NCBI GenBank assembly: GCA_026692725.1 | Contig: JAPMUG010000007.1 | Span: forward strand, 62,001 to 126,000 | From: Ecytonucleospora hepatopenaei | Lineage: Eukaryota; Microsporidia; Enterocytozoonidae | Length of the DNA stretch: 64,000 bases | Reading direction: 5' to 3' | The notes under the pieces: model-generated | What the model was told of the DNA's origin: nothing | The model's database searches: none | The model's input: only the letters and a program-made list of their open reading frames with translations | Shown here: piece after piece, positions 29,008 through 37,916 of the stretch | How the letters are laid out: each line of letters opens with the position of its first letter | How positions within the stretch are numbered: the first letter of the stretch is position 1 | Translations under genes and position numbers: made by a program

Positions 29008-29568
29008 ATGCTATCATTTCTATACTATTCTCTAATACATTCTATACGTGTGTTATGGTGGCCAAAAGATTCACATAATGAAACTGCAAAGGTTATACTA
29101 CGTGGTTATCATACATTTTCACATAGATTTGGATGGGATGATCAATTTCACCATACAAGAGAAATGACACTATTAGAACATCCTCAGTCTATACAACAGT
29201 GTTTACAGTTTAGTCCTGATTATTATAATAATATGTGTGTATATTTTATACAGCATAAAGAGGGAAATCATCAGTGTATTTTAAATGGATCAGAGAGGTG
29301 TGATGGTAGAAGATGTCAGTTTATGTGTTTAAAGTTTGAATATCAGCATCAATTTGTATTTATTGAAAATGGCACTTTTGATGATGGTCTTCAACAAAAC
29401 AGTGCATTTCAACTTCATCAGTCAGGTGTACGTGGGGTAGTTTTTAAAGTTGATGATCCATTTACAAATAGTGTATCAGAGGGTCCATTTAATTTTGCTG
29501 GTAGAATAGGATATTATTATGCAGGATATACAGGACCAGTAAATGATGATTTAGAGACGGATGGATAA
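29008..29568 (+). CDS. putative secreted protein, small lineage-specific family, member 2
   Basis: A 186-residue relative of the genes at 27744 and 30450. It starts MLSFLYYSLIHSIRVLWW, then FSHR, MCVYFIQHKEGNHQCIL, RCQFMCLKFE, FVFIENGTF and GVRGVVFKVDDPFTN. It is closest to member 3: CQFMCLKFE versus CSFMCLKFD, VFIENGTF versus VFIENELF, and GVVFKVDDPFTN versus CVVFKVDDPFIN. Unlike member 3 it has a Gly/Tyr-rich tail. Two Asn-linked glycosylation-type sites (NET, NGT) are consistent with secretion. Function unknown. Confidence 0.7.
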   Translation: MLSFLYYSLIHSIRVLWWPKDSHNETAKVILRGYHTFSHRFGWDDQFHHTREMTLLEHPQSIQQCLQFSPDYYNNMCVYFIQHKEGNHQCILNGSERCDGRRCQFMCLKFEYQHQFVFIENGTFDDGLQQNSAFQLHQSGVRGVVFKVDDPFTNSVSEGPFNFAGRIGYYYAGYTGPVNDDLETDG

Positions 29569-29584
29569 AAAATAAAATATATTT

Positions 29585-29860
29585 GTCACATCTAAGGTGA
29601 TTCATAATTAAAATAGTTTAGTAAAATTCAAAAATAATATATTAATAATAAGGATGGGTTTATTTATTCTTAAAATTTTTAAACAGCAAAAATTAATTTT
29701 GAAATAAATTTCATGAGAAAACTATTCTAATGTCAGTTCCGATGTATATAATGTAAAGTATAATCATGGTTCTTACTTATTATATTAAATTTGTAAATTA
29801 AAAAAATCTGTTAAAATTTAAGTTAAAATTTGTATCACGGAACAACGTGTTGGGATGTGA
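29585..29860 (-). repeat. dispersed repeat D, copy 2
   Basis: Inverted relative to 18956-19382 and without an ORF. It begins 16 bases after secreted-family gene 2. Its end aacaacgtgttgggatgt recurs at 30224-30241. Confidence 0.6.
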
Positions 29861-29904
29861 TAATAGGTAATAAATTATTAATAATAAAAAAAATTAAATT
29901 TGAA

Positions 29905-29995
29905 ATTAGTTATTCATTAAAATTATTTTATAATCAGTTTAGATGTATAAAATATTACGTATTGTAACAACGTGAACTGTTACATGTTATTTGTT
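29905..29995 (-). repeat. dispersed repeat D, partial copy 3, joined to repeat E
   Basis: gaaattagttattcattaaaattattttataatcagtttagatgtata matches the corresponding part of copy 2 (gaaataaatttcatgag...gtcagttccgatgtata). It runs into gtaacaacgtgaactgttacatgttattt, the left end of repeat E. Confidence 0.45.
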
Positions 29996-30115
29996 TATTT
30001 TGATCCATTTGTTATTTGTTTTGTTTTTTAAGTATAAATAAAATTAGGTCCTCTCACCCATCCATAAACATAACAGAGATAATAAAGACCACAATGAAAT
30101 TTAATTCTTATTTTA
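29960..30115 (+). repeat. dispersed repeat E, copy 2
   Basis: Same orientation as 20570-20800 (see there). Together with the flanking D copies it fills the space between secreted-family genes 2 and 3. Confidence 0.4.
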
Positions 30116-30245
30116 ATAATAACAATCGCCTGAGTTCTGGCACGTATACTTATGCTTTCTACTTATTATATTAAATTTTTAATTAAAAAGAATGTTAAAA
30201 TTTAATGTAAAAACAGCAGTACAGAACAACGTGTTAGGATGTAAT
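30090..30245 (-). repeat. dispersed repeat D, copy 4
   Basis: Diverged copy sharing acttattatattaaattttt, gttaaaattta and the terminal aacaacgtgttaggatgt with copy 2. It lies in the same orientation as copies 2 and 3, so the region is a decayed tandem cluster. Confidence 0.5.
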
Positions 30246-30296
30246 TAAAAATATTAAAAAATAAATTAAAAACTATTAAAATATTTTTATAAACCC

Positions 30297-30449
30297 TAAT
30301 ATAATAATATAATAATATAATAATATAATAATATAATAATATAATAATATAATAATATAATAATATAATAATATAATAATATAATAATATAATAATATAA
30401 TAATATAATAATATAATAATATAATAATATAATAATATAATAATATAAT
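30297..30449 (+). repeat. octanucleotide array (AATAATAT)n before secreted-family gene 3
   Basis: About 19 almost perfect copies of an 8-bp unit. The array starts directly after a CCC run (aaaccct, 30294-30296) and ends at the ATG at 30450. If CCC marks the transcription start, the whole array is in the 5' leader. Confidence 0.9.
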
Positions 30450-31046
30450 ATGTTAAATATTCTTATTTTTATATTTAATTGTTTAGTTTATACAATGTAC
30501 ATTGAATATATAAAAGAATCTCCTTCATTGACAACAACACCCACACAATTTAAACTATTTAGTGATACAAAATTTTCATATAGGCAAACTACTTGCTATG
30601 ATTTTACCCACGTAAATGCGTTAATCTTAAAACTTGGAGAAATAAGAGGATTCTTAGAAAGATCTCATATGCCGCTTTGTTTTTTTATAATTAAACACTC
30701 AGAAGAAAGTGCACAGTGTATTTTAAAAGGAAAAAATAGACGTGATGGAAATCATTGCAGCTTTATGTGTTTAAAGTTTGATAACTCTCTACCTTATGTT
30801 TTTATTGAAAATGAACTTTTTAAACATACCATAGAATGCACATATAAATTATACCATTTGGGATTGAGGTGCGTAGTGTTTAAAGTAGATGATCCATTTA
30901 TAAATACGGAGGCTGAAGGTCATGTTGATATTACACAGAGACAGGGACAAATAAAAAATTATCCATTACCATCTGAACAGCAACAACAGGAACAGCAAGA
31001 TGTTACACAATCTGAAGCAGCAACTTCTATGGATAATGATGATTAA
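30450..31046 (+). CDS. putative secreted protein, small lineage-specific family, member 3
   Basis: A 198-residue member of the family (see 27744). Signal-like start MLNILIFIFNCLVYTMYIEYI, which aligns with member 1 (ILIYSLYIEYI). Then FSYR, LCFFIIKHS, CILKGKNRRDGNHC, FMCLKFD, VFIENELF and LRCVVFKVDDPFINTEAEG. The tail is Gln-rich (about 170-185) and acidic, differing from both relatives, so the tails evolve fastest. The gene directly follows the octamer array. Function unknown. Confidence 0.7.
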   Translation: MLNILIFIFNCLVYTMYIEYIKESPSLTTTPTQFKLFSDTKFSYRQTTCYDFTHVNALILKLGEIRGFLERSHMPLCFFIIKHSEESAQCILKGKNRRDGNHCSFMCLKFDNSLPYVFIENELFKHTIECTYKLYHLGLRCVVFKVDDPFINTEAEGHVDITQRQGQIKNYPLPSEQQQQEQQDVTQSEAATSMDNDD

Positions 31047-31216
31047 ACGAATACTATTAAATATTAGAATATATTAATTTTATTATAATAAAATATATCA
31101 ATATGTTATATATTTACTAATAATTAAAATATATTAATTTTATATATTTACTAATAATTAAAATATATTAATTTTATTATATTTACTAATAATTAAAATA
31201 TATTAATTTTATATTT

Positions 31217-32041
31217 TTACTGATTAATCATATAATACTTTATAAAATATGATTTAAGTATTGCTATACCAAAACACCCATTCCCTAATAATGTACACAC
31301 ATGAAATATTTCATGAAATCCAAATACATGTGGATATGGATTTGGCTTTTCTATTCCGTATATAATTGCACCTACGCAGTAAAATGCACCGCCCAAAAAC
31401 AACAGCACCAGGTCAAAAAGGTAAAAGCTAAGGAAAATATTTTTAAATAGCAAAATACACAGTCCCTGGCACAGATATATGCACAGGTCCAAGATGCAAT
31501 ATAAATCGAGTTCCTTTAGGAGGAACACCCTCAGGGTGCCGATGGCACAGAGTGCCCACGTCAGGGACAGAAACACAGAGGTCTTTACGCCCTCCACCTT
31601 CCTGGGCAGCATCTGCACGCAGCAGGTCTGCGTCCCGCTGATGAGGAAGAAAATCGCCATGTGGTCGAAGTTCCGCAGTGTCTTCTTTACGTCGTTGTTT
31701 ACCGGGTAGAGGTGGTACATGGCGCTGCATCCGAACTGCATGATCTGCACCGAGCAGTAGAGCATGACCGACCATTCGAAATACCTCAGTACACTCATAA
31801 CTATGATGGTTGCCAGTGTTACGATGCATGCAATAAAAAATGCAATTTTGTGTATGATTCCTCTGTATATTGTTTTATCATTAGGATTATAAATAAAATT
31901 GTTGCTAATATTCTTATTGGATTTGATATTTTTAGTTTTATTATTATTGTTGTTTTTAATATCAGTATAAGTAACATTACTAGTATTTGTGTTGTTAGTA
32001 ACATTTCTATTATTTACATGTTTTATTTCAGTTATTTTCAT
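31217..32041 (-). CDS. PAQR / hemolysin-III family seven-helix membrane protein
   Basis: The 274-residue protein has an Asn/Thr-rich cytosolic N-terminus (about 50 residues) and then seven hydrophobic segments. Family motifs are clear: SAMYHLY (first conserved His), the pair FDHMAIFFLISGTQT (Asp-His), and FGFHEIFHVCTLLGN (two His near the C-terminus), which together form the zinc site of adiponectin-receptor-like (PAQR) proteins. In fungi, relatives (Izh proteins) act in zinc and lipid metabolism; some PAQR proteins are ceramidases. The family name does not imply a toxin here. The start is supported by ACCCCTTAATG. Codons in the middle (about 31480-31800) are strikingly GC-rich, whereas both ends are AT-rich. 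Confidence 0.92.
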   Translation of the reverse strand: MKITEIKHVNNRNVTNNTNTSNVTYTDIKNNNNNKTKNIKSNKNISNNFIYNPNDKTIYRGIIHKIAFFIACIVTLATIIVMSVLRYFEWSVMLYCSVQIMQFGCSAMYHLYPVNNDVKKTLRNFDHMAIFFLISGTQTCCVQMLPRKVEGVKTSVFLSLTWALCAIGTLRVFLLKELDLYCILDLCIYLCQGLCILLFKNIFLSFYLFDLVLLFLGGAFYCVGAIIYGIEKPNPYPHVFGFHEIFHVCTLLGNGCFGIAILKSYFIKYYMINQ

Positions 32042-32256
32042 TAAGGGGTAAATTTATGTAATATTATAAAATATTTATATATTTATATATTTATATATTT
32101 ATATATTTATATATGTTACAGGTATATAATATAATATAAATATTTATTATAACACAATATAAAAAATATTATAATAAAATTTTATACCCTAATATAATAA
32201 TATTTTACATTATATTTTTATATACATTAGAATTTAAAGTTTATAAAGTATATTTC

Positions 32257-33396
32257 ATGAACAACACTTTAATTAGACATGCTATTACATGTATGATATT
32301 TACTGATTATAAACATGCTAATAATGATGAATTATTACAGATATTACATGCTAAAACAGGATTAGTTAGTTATACGTTATCAGATTTTATGGAAATATAC
32401 AACAAATATAAAGAAGAATATAATAATCATAATAATCATAAAGAAGAATATAATAGCCATAAAGAAGATTATAATAATCAAAACAATCATTATGATGAAG
32501 GAAAGGATTTACTTGATTTTTTAAGTAAAAAATATTTTAATAATAAAAAAATAGAATCATTAAAATGTTCATATGTTGAAAGTTCAAAAAGTTATATATC
32601 AACATTAGATGATAATATAAATAATAACATAATCAGTAATAGTGATAGTACAAAAAACAATATAAATATAAATAATAATATAAACAATATAAATAATAAC
32701 AGTAATACAGACAATACTAATAATAAAGAAAACACTAATCAAATTTTAAACAATATTTCAACAAAAGAAACAAACAATTCTATAAACACTAATAAAATAT
32801 CAGGAAGTAAAATCAAGTCAAATGCTTCTCCAGAACAATATGAAAACATCCAAAAGAAAAAGAAAAACAAAAAGTTTTTTAGGGAAATGTCACCGAGACA
32901 GAGGGAAATAGACAATGACCTGGACATTCTGGTAGAAAATTTCTATGTCAACGAGGACTTGATTTTTGAGGAAAAGAAAGGGGCATGGGGATCACCAATT
33001 ATTGCGTATTATTCAGAAATAGACATTCAATTTATGGAAATTATGAAGAATGTTTTAAAGATATGTAGGATACCTATAACGACAAATTTAACACATAATA
33101 ATCATAATAATCATAATATTATACACAATAATCATAACACACATTTTAATGAAGAAAAAATGGAAGAAAATTTAGAAAAAGACTTAAATTTTATTGAAAA
33201 ATATTTTACTGAGTATTTTGGAATTGAAACTGATCCATCTGTTAAGGGAAAACTAGCAAATTCTATTTCTAACATTATGAGACACCTACAAAAAAGAATG
33301 TTTGATTTAATTGAGAAAAGAGAGTATAAGGAATTAAACTTGCTCAATTTTTATAAAAACAGATTATTTAATTTATATAATTATTATAAGAAATGA
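32257..33396 (+). CDS. unknown Asn-rich protein
   Basis: A 379-residue protein that I do not recognise. The first ~50 residues (AITCMIFTDYKHANNDELLQ) look folded and helical. Then come His/Asn repeats (NNHKEEYNSH), a long Asn-rich run (about 122-175), and a better conserved part at about 205-265 (MSPRQREIDNDLDILVENF ... EEKKGAWGSPIIAYYSEID). A second His/Asn run (about 278-293) precedes a helical C-terminus. The GC-richer patch at 32880-33010 coincides with the best conserved part. TATACCCT (32187) lies about 68 bases before the ATG. No signal peptide; probably intracellular. Confidence 0.65.
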   Translation: MNNTLIRHAITCMIFTDYKHANNDELLQILHAKTGLVSYTLSDFMEIYNKYKEEYNNHNNHKEEYNSHKEDYNNQNNHYDEGKDLLDFLSKKYFNNKKIESLKCSYVESSKSYISTLDDNINNNIISNSDSTKNNININNNINNINNNSNTDNTNNKENTNQILNNISTKETNNSINTNKISGSKIKSNASPEQYENIQKKKKNKKFFREMSPRQREIDNDLDILVENFYVNEDLIFEEKKGAWGSPIIAYYSEIDIQFMEIMKNVLKICRIPITTNLTHNNHNNHNIIHNNHNTHFNEEKMEENLEKDLNFIEKYFTEYFGIETDPSVKGKLANSISNIMRHLQKRMFDLIEKREYKELNLLNFYKNRLFNLYNYYKK

Positions 33397-33570
33397 TTAA
33401 TATTAAATATAAACTGTTTTAAATTTAATTAAATTATAAGTTATATATATTTTTTATTATTTTAATATATTGTTTTATTTTAATAGATTATATGTATTTT
33501 TAACTCTTTTAGTAGAATGTGTTTATTTAAGTTTTATTTTTGTGCCCTTTATTATAAATATTATAAAAAT

Positions 33571-34242
33571 ATGGACAAAAAAGAAAAAGAAAATGGTGAA
33601 ATATCTTCTGTTGATTTGTGGAAACAAGTAACCAAACAACTTTCTCATAAAAAATCAGAAGAAACGTCAAAAACAAGCTCTGAAGCTCTTAATTTGGACG
33701 GCATAAAAAACAAAATAGAAAAAATATCTATGGGGAGAATAGAAGAAATCAGAGAAGACGAAATTGCAGATGGAAACGCACAGTATTTTTTACACAATAA
33801 GAACATAAGCAAAAGAGACAAATTTATGTTTTTGGAAACAGACAACAGCTATAGAAACAAACCTATATTCCCTATTTTAAACACAAAAGTGAACTTGAAA
33901 CATGCTAAAATACCTGCTTTTTTTCCAAAAACACAGCCTTTTATGTTTAGCGATCCGAGTTTTTTCAAGAAATTCGATCTGGACACTCTGTTTTTTATAT
34001 TTTATTTTTCAAAAGGGACAATTCAGCAAACATACGCAGCAATACGCTTGAAAAGCTTTGGATGGCGTTTCCACCTGAGATACCGCATATGGTTTCAAAG
34101 ATTGGATGAGCCAAAGCTAATTACGCCGGAATATGAAAAGGGAGAGTTTTTGTTTTTTGATTACGAATCATCGTGGAATTTTATGAAAAAGAATGATTTT
34201 GTATTTGAATATTGTTTTTTAGAGCATAACGATCACTACTAA
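33571..34242 (+). CDS. NOT5: CCR4-NOT complex subunit NOT3/NOT5
   Basis: The 223-residue protein is almost only the C-terminal NOT box with a short linker. LDTLFFIFYFSKGTIQQ, LKSFGWRFHLRYRIWFQR and FFDYESSWNFMKKNDFVFEY match the family pattern (LDTLFFxFYxQxGTxQQ, SWRFHKKYxTWFQR, YFDYExxWxxRxKxxFxFEY). NOT3/NOT5 is part of the major cytoplasmic mRNA deadenylase complex. The coiled-coil N-terminal half of yeast Not5 is missing, as expected for reduced microsporidian proteins. I chose ATG 33571 rather than the in-frame ATG 33517 because the CCC signal (GTGCCCTTTA, near 33545) lies between them. Confidence 0.92.
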   Translation: MDKKEKENGEISSVDLWKQVTKQLSHKKSEETSKTSSEALNLDGIKNKIEKISMGRIEEIREDEIADGNAQYFLHNKNISKRDKFMFLETDNSYRNKPIFPILNTKVNLKHAKIPAFFPKTQPFMFSDPSFFKKFDLDTLFFIFYFSKGTIQQTYAAIRLKSFGWRFHLRYRIWFQRLDEPKLITPEYEKGEFLFFDYESSWNFMKKNDFVFEYCFLEHNDHY

Positions 34243-34508
34243 TACTAATATTTTGTATTATATTTGTATATTTATAGAATTAATAAATGTTTAAAGATTA
34301 TTTAATTCTTATTGCATATTTTTATTTAGCAATAATTTTAATTTATACACTATTTTTAATATTTCCAAATAATTCTTCTTCTATTTATAATGATAACAAT
34401 ATTTCTAAATAATAATTTATTCAATTTATAATTATAACAATATTTCCAAATAATTGCTTCTTCTTTTTAAAATGATAATAATATTTTTTAAGCCTTATAA
34501 TTTTACAC

Positions 34509-35129
34509 ATGAAAATTAAACCTTCTAAGCATAAAAAGACACACAGCTTTGAAGAGCGTTTTAGAAATTTAGAAAAAGAAATAGAAAACATGTGTTTTAG
34601 TCACATGAATGACTTGCCATTCTTGGTAAATGAAGAAAATAACAGGGAAGCATTTATAAACAACTCACAGTACAAAGATCAAGTTTTTACATATTTTGAC
34701 AAAATTTACAAAAGACTGAGGGAACAAATTCAAGATGGTTCAGATAATGTCAGAATTTTACTGGAACAAATGGAATGCTCATTCAACGAAAATTTTTTAA
34801 ATGACTTAAAAGAGGAAGAAACTTATAAAAAATGTGCAGGCACTTATTTTAACTGTATGAAGCTAGGGAAAATTTTTCACCTTTATTTTTATATTTGCAA
34901 TTACCACACTGTCATTTACGATTTTTATGGAAAAAAATTATTTAAGGTTATTTACAAAACATTCATAAATTTTGACCAGAAAGAGGTAATTTCTTTTTTA
35001 AAGGAAATTTGCACTGATGGAAAAATGCTTAATTTTTACATAGAATTACACAATTTGATACTGGTCGATATTGACGAAAATTTAATGCACGAAATGGTTG
35101 CTTTTGAAAATTTTATGGCAAATAAATGA
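34509..35129 (+). CDS. unknown helical protein
   Basis: A 206-residue protein with a basic first 15 residues, then almost entirely helical, with scattered Cys (positions about 28, 87, 107, 113, 127, 165) and aromatic residues. No signal peptide or membrane segment. AGCCTTATAA lies 20 bases before the ATG, similar to the start signals elsewhere. It sits between NOT5 and the AAA ATPase, all on the plus strand. No family recognised. Confidence 0.6.
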   Translation: MKIKPSKHKKTHSFEERFRNLEKEIENMCFSHMNDLPFLVNEENNREAFINNSQYKDQVFTYFDKIYKRLREQIQDGSDNVRILLEQMECSFNENFLNDLKEEETYKKCAGTYFNCMKLGKIFHLYFYICNYHTVIYDFYGKKLFKVIYKTFINFDQKEVISFLKEICTDGKMLNFYIELHNLILVDIDENLMHEMVAFENFMANK

Positions 35130-35207
35130 ATTTTTTGATTAACAAAAAAACAATTTGTTTATTGATTTTAAGCTTAATTCGCATAAAATACATTATTTTA
35201 TGCATTT

Positions 35208-36347
35208 ATGGGTAAAAAGGACAAAATAAATATAGAGCACACGATGTTTTTACCAGCAACCAAAGAACAACAGTTTGAGGCTGTCTCAGCACTAATAGCA
35301 GAGCGTGTCAAGGAAAAGACTAAACCTGGAAAGCTTGTACAATTTCTAAGGATTGTTGCTTCCCTGGTTTCAATTACATTTATAGGTCTTTTAATTTGGA
35401 AAATGTTTTTAGAGGATAAAATACAGGAACACTTTACATATGAAAATGTAGATAAATTTTCTAACATTAGATCAATTGGAAAAGAAGATTTAATAAATGA
35501 GTTAGTAGACCAGATGATAACCACAACCAAGTGGATTCAAACGGAAAATCCAACAGATTTAAAAAAGATTTTTGATGAAACCAATTTTTCATTTTTATTA
35601 TATGGTCCACCAGGGACAGGAAAAACTATTTTTGCAAAAGAAGTGGCATATAGGTATAATTTGGCACTTAAAAAATTGCACATGCAAAAAACAAACGAAC
35701 AAGATTTTAATAGAGCCAAAAATACACCTGATTTTGAAAAATACGTAAATTCATATGTAAAATCACGTGTAAATTATTTGACCGTATATCCATCAATGAT
35801 TTTAGACAAATATGTTGGAGAATCATCAAAAAATGTAAAAAGACTGTTTTCTTCTTTAAGTAAAAACATTTCTGATGAAAAAGAAGGTTCAATTGCACTC
35901 TTTGATGAAGGAGATGCCTTATTTTATAGCAGAGACCGAGCACTCATGCAAACTTCAGACAATTCCATGGCCATTCAAAGTGAATTTTTATCAAATTTAT
36001 CCCAGCAAAAAAAGACATTTCAGCCATTGTTTGTTTTTGTAACCACAAACTTTGCAAACCGCCTAGATCCGGCATTTCTCAGAAGACTCGGAAAGAAAAT
36101 AAAATTTGAGCTGCCCACCTTAGAAGAAAGAAAAAAGCTTATTAGACACATATGGAATGAGTTAAAAATAAAATACACAGAAAAAAACATAACAGAATTA
36201 GCAGAGGCAACAAAAGGAACATCCCATTCTTTTATATCAAAAACATTAAAGGAATTTACGGTTTTAGACAAAAACAGACCAGTAGCAATTGATTTTTTAT
36301 TTGATGAGTGTATAATACATTGTAAACAAGAAAATATAAAAATATGA
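35208..36347 (+). CDS. membrane-anchored AAA ATPase
   Basis: The 379-residue protein has one N-terminal membrane segment (about 46-66) and a single AAA domain: Walker A GPPGTGKT (133-140), pore-loop region KYVGESSKNV (201-210), Walker B IALFDEGD (229-236) and LDPAFLRRLGKKIKFELP with the arginine-finger region (about 285-300). The stretch between Walker A and the pore loop is about 28 residues longer than usual, mostly charged. A single anchor plus one AAA ring suits Msp1/ATAD1-type extractors of misplaced tail-anchored proteins, but no feature is decisive and other mitochondrial or ER AAA proteins are possible. At least two tail-anchored-type proteins are encoded nearby (36418, 47846). Confidence 0.8.
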   Translation: MGKKDKINIEHTMFLPATKEQQFEAVSALIAERVKEKTKPGKLVQFLRIVASLVSITFIGLLIWKMFLEDKIQEHFTYENVDKFSNIRSIGKEDLINELVDQMITTTKWIQTENPTDLKKIFDETNFSFLLYGPPGTGKTIFAKEVAYRYNLALKKLHMQKTNEQDFNRAKNTPDFEKYVNSYVKSRVNYLTVYPSMILDKYVGESSKNVKRLFSSLSKNISDEKEGSIALFDEGDALFYSRDRALMQTSDNSMAIQSEFLSNLSQQKKTFQPLFVFVTTNFANRLDPAFLRRLGKKIKFELPTLEERKKLIRHIWNELKIKYTEKNITELAEATKGTSHSFISKTLKEFTVLDKNRPVAIDFLFDECIIHCKQENIKI

Positions 36348-36417
36348 AATAATTGTTAAATATCTTAATTTATTCATGATATTTAATTTAAAACAAAATC
36401 AAATATCTATAATGATT

Positions 36418-36903
36418 TTATCTTAATTTATAAACCAAATACATTACACTGCACCCTACAAACATCCCTCCAGAAATGCAAAGAGTAATCAGCCCGTTCT
36501 TCCTTACATTTTCTGCCAAATCAATTTTCTTATGTGGAATAACATAAATTTTATCTTCCACACAGGCAGAATTGAAAGTTTCAGTAAGACGTGGGCGCAT
36601 TTCTTCCAATGGTTTTACAGTGTATTTTTTATGTTCAGTGGGAATTCGATGCAAATTTGCTTTTTTCCTTGTATTTTCTCTCTTTAAAATATTTTTAGCA
36701 ATAAATACATCCATATCAACACTGGAATCACCACTATCTTCATTTACATTTATTTTATCATTATCTTGTTGTATTTCTTCATTATCTTCTTTAATATTTT
36801 CTATTACTTCATATTCACTATTCTCTTCTTTAACATGTTCTAGTACTTCATATTCATTATCTTTTATATGTTGTAACTTATTATCTTTTATCTCGTTATA
36901 CAT
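36418..36903 (-). CDS. acidic protein with a C-terminal membrane anchor
   Basis: A 161-residue protein with an acidic, repetitive first half (EVLEHVKEENSEYEVIENIKEDN), a basic middle (RKKANLHRIPTEHKKYTVK) and one hydrophobic segment at the very end (LITLCISGGMFVGCSVMYLVY) followed by KLR. This is the plan of a tail-anchored protein facing the cytosol. No family recognised. It converges with the AAA ATPase gene. TTATCCCTTAAC lies about 60 bases upstream on the coding strand. Confidence 0.65.
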   Translation of the reverse strand: MYNEIKDNKLQHIKDNEYEVLEHVKEENSEYEVIENIKEDNEEIQQDNDKINVNEDSGDSSVDMDVFIAKNILKRENTRKKANLHRIPTEHKKYTVKPLEEMRPRLTETFNSACVEDKIYVIPHKKIDLAENVRKNGLITLCISGGMFVGCSVMYLVYKLR

Positions 36904-37053
36904 TCTATTAAATAATATAATGGTTATATAATATATAATATAATTGTTAAATAATTTATAAAGTTAAGGGATAAAAATATTTCATTTTATTAAGGAGTAA
37001 ATAATTTGATTAAAATATTTATTATTTAAAATTTACACCAAAACCACCTAATT

Positions 37054-37548
37054 TCATTTTTCTTCTTCTGTCTTTTCTTCTTTACTCTTTTTCTTACATT
37101 CATCTATTAGTTTAGCAAAGTTAAAATCTTTAAATATTTCATATTCCTTCATTACTTCTATAACATTCTCTTTGTATATTTTCTTATGTACCTGCAATTT
37201 ACCTACTACCTCTTCTATAAAAAGTTCGAGTGCTTTTGACAGCGCCACAGGAACAGCGCTGCTTGTCTTTCCAATTTCTTCATCTTCTTGTATAAGCTTT
37301 TTAATTCTGGAAAGGGGAAATCTTGTTTTTTTCATTTCCTGTAAATTTGATGTTTTTTCATTATTTTCCTCTTTTAATGTATTGTTGTCTTTATCATTTT
37401 CTTCTATAAATTCATTTTCTTTTATATTATCACTATTTACTAAATTATCTTTTAAATTAACTTCTGTATTATTAACTGTGCTATTTACTGTATTATCTTC
37501 TTGTTGTATGTTATTATCATTTAAATTATTTTCTGTACTTTTTTCCAT
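37054..37548 (-). CDS. BUR6: NC2-alpha (DRAP1/BUR6) histone-fold protein
   Basis: The 164-residue protein has an acidic Asn-rich N-terminus (about 70 residues) and a histone fold at about 75-145: [38 protein letters not shown]. This follows NC2-alpha (RFPPARIKKIMQxDEEIGKxxxAVPVxISRALELFLE) nearly position by position. NC2-alpha/beta binds TBP on DNA and represses or tunes RNA polymerase II initiation. The fit is much better than to NF-YC or the CHRAC/DNA pol epsilon subunits; NF-YC itself is at 48540. The acidic N-terminal extension is unusual for NC2-alpha. Confidence 0.87.
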   Translation of the reverse strand: MEKSTENNLNDNNIQQEDNTVNSTVNNTEVNLKDNLVNSDNIKENEFIEENDKDNNTLKEENNEKTSNLQEMKKTRFPLSRIKKLIQEDEEIGKTSSAVPVALSKALELFIEEVVGKLQVHKKIYKENVIEVMKEYEIFKDFNFAKLIDECKKKSKEEKTEEEK

Positions 37549-37916
37549 TTATTTACTTATAAATATTTTTATATTATAAATTTATATTCTAAAATTATAT
37601 TTTATTATATTTTAATATTTAAATATTTCTGTTATATTTTATCTTTAAATATTTTTTTTTTAAAATATTACAAGGGTTAACGATTTTATTGTTTAAATAT
37701 ATTTTAATTTGTAATATTTTAAAAACAATTATTTTTTAGTTTAAATTATATAATCTTAATATATTACACTAAAAAACAATCATTTAAAATTAACTCTTGA
37801 TAATCACTACTTTTTTATAAATTATATAATTTAACAGGTGTATGCTTTTTGACTATTTTCTAATAAATATAAAATACACAAACTTATTTTAACATTTATT
37901 TATACACTAATTTTTG
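37549..37916. other. intergenic, no gene seen
   Basis: 368 bases, AT-rich, between NC2-alpha and the first gene of the five-member secreted family. ACCCTT occurs near 37675 on the minus strand, about 125 bases upstream of NC2-alpha, and might be its signal. Confidence 0.4.

Noticed and set aside
31661..32044. long minus/plus overlapping frames inside the PAQR gene (31443-31829, 31661-32044)
   Set aside because: Shadow frames of the GC-rich centre; PAQR motifs are all in the main frame.
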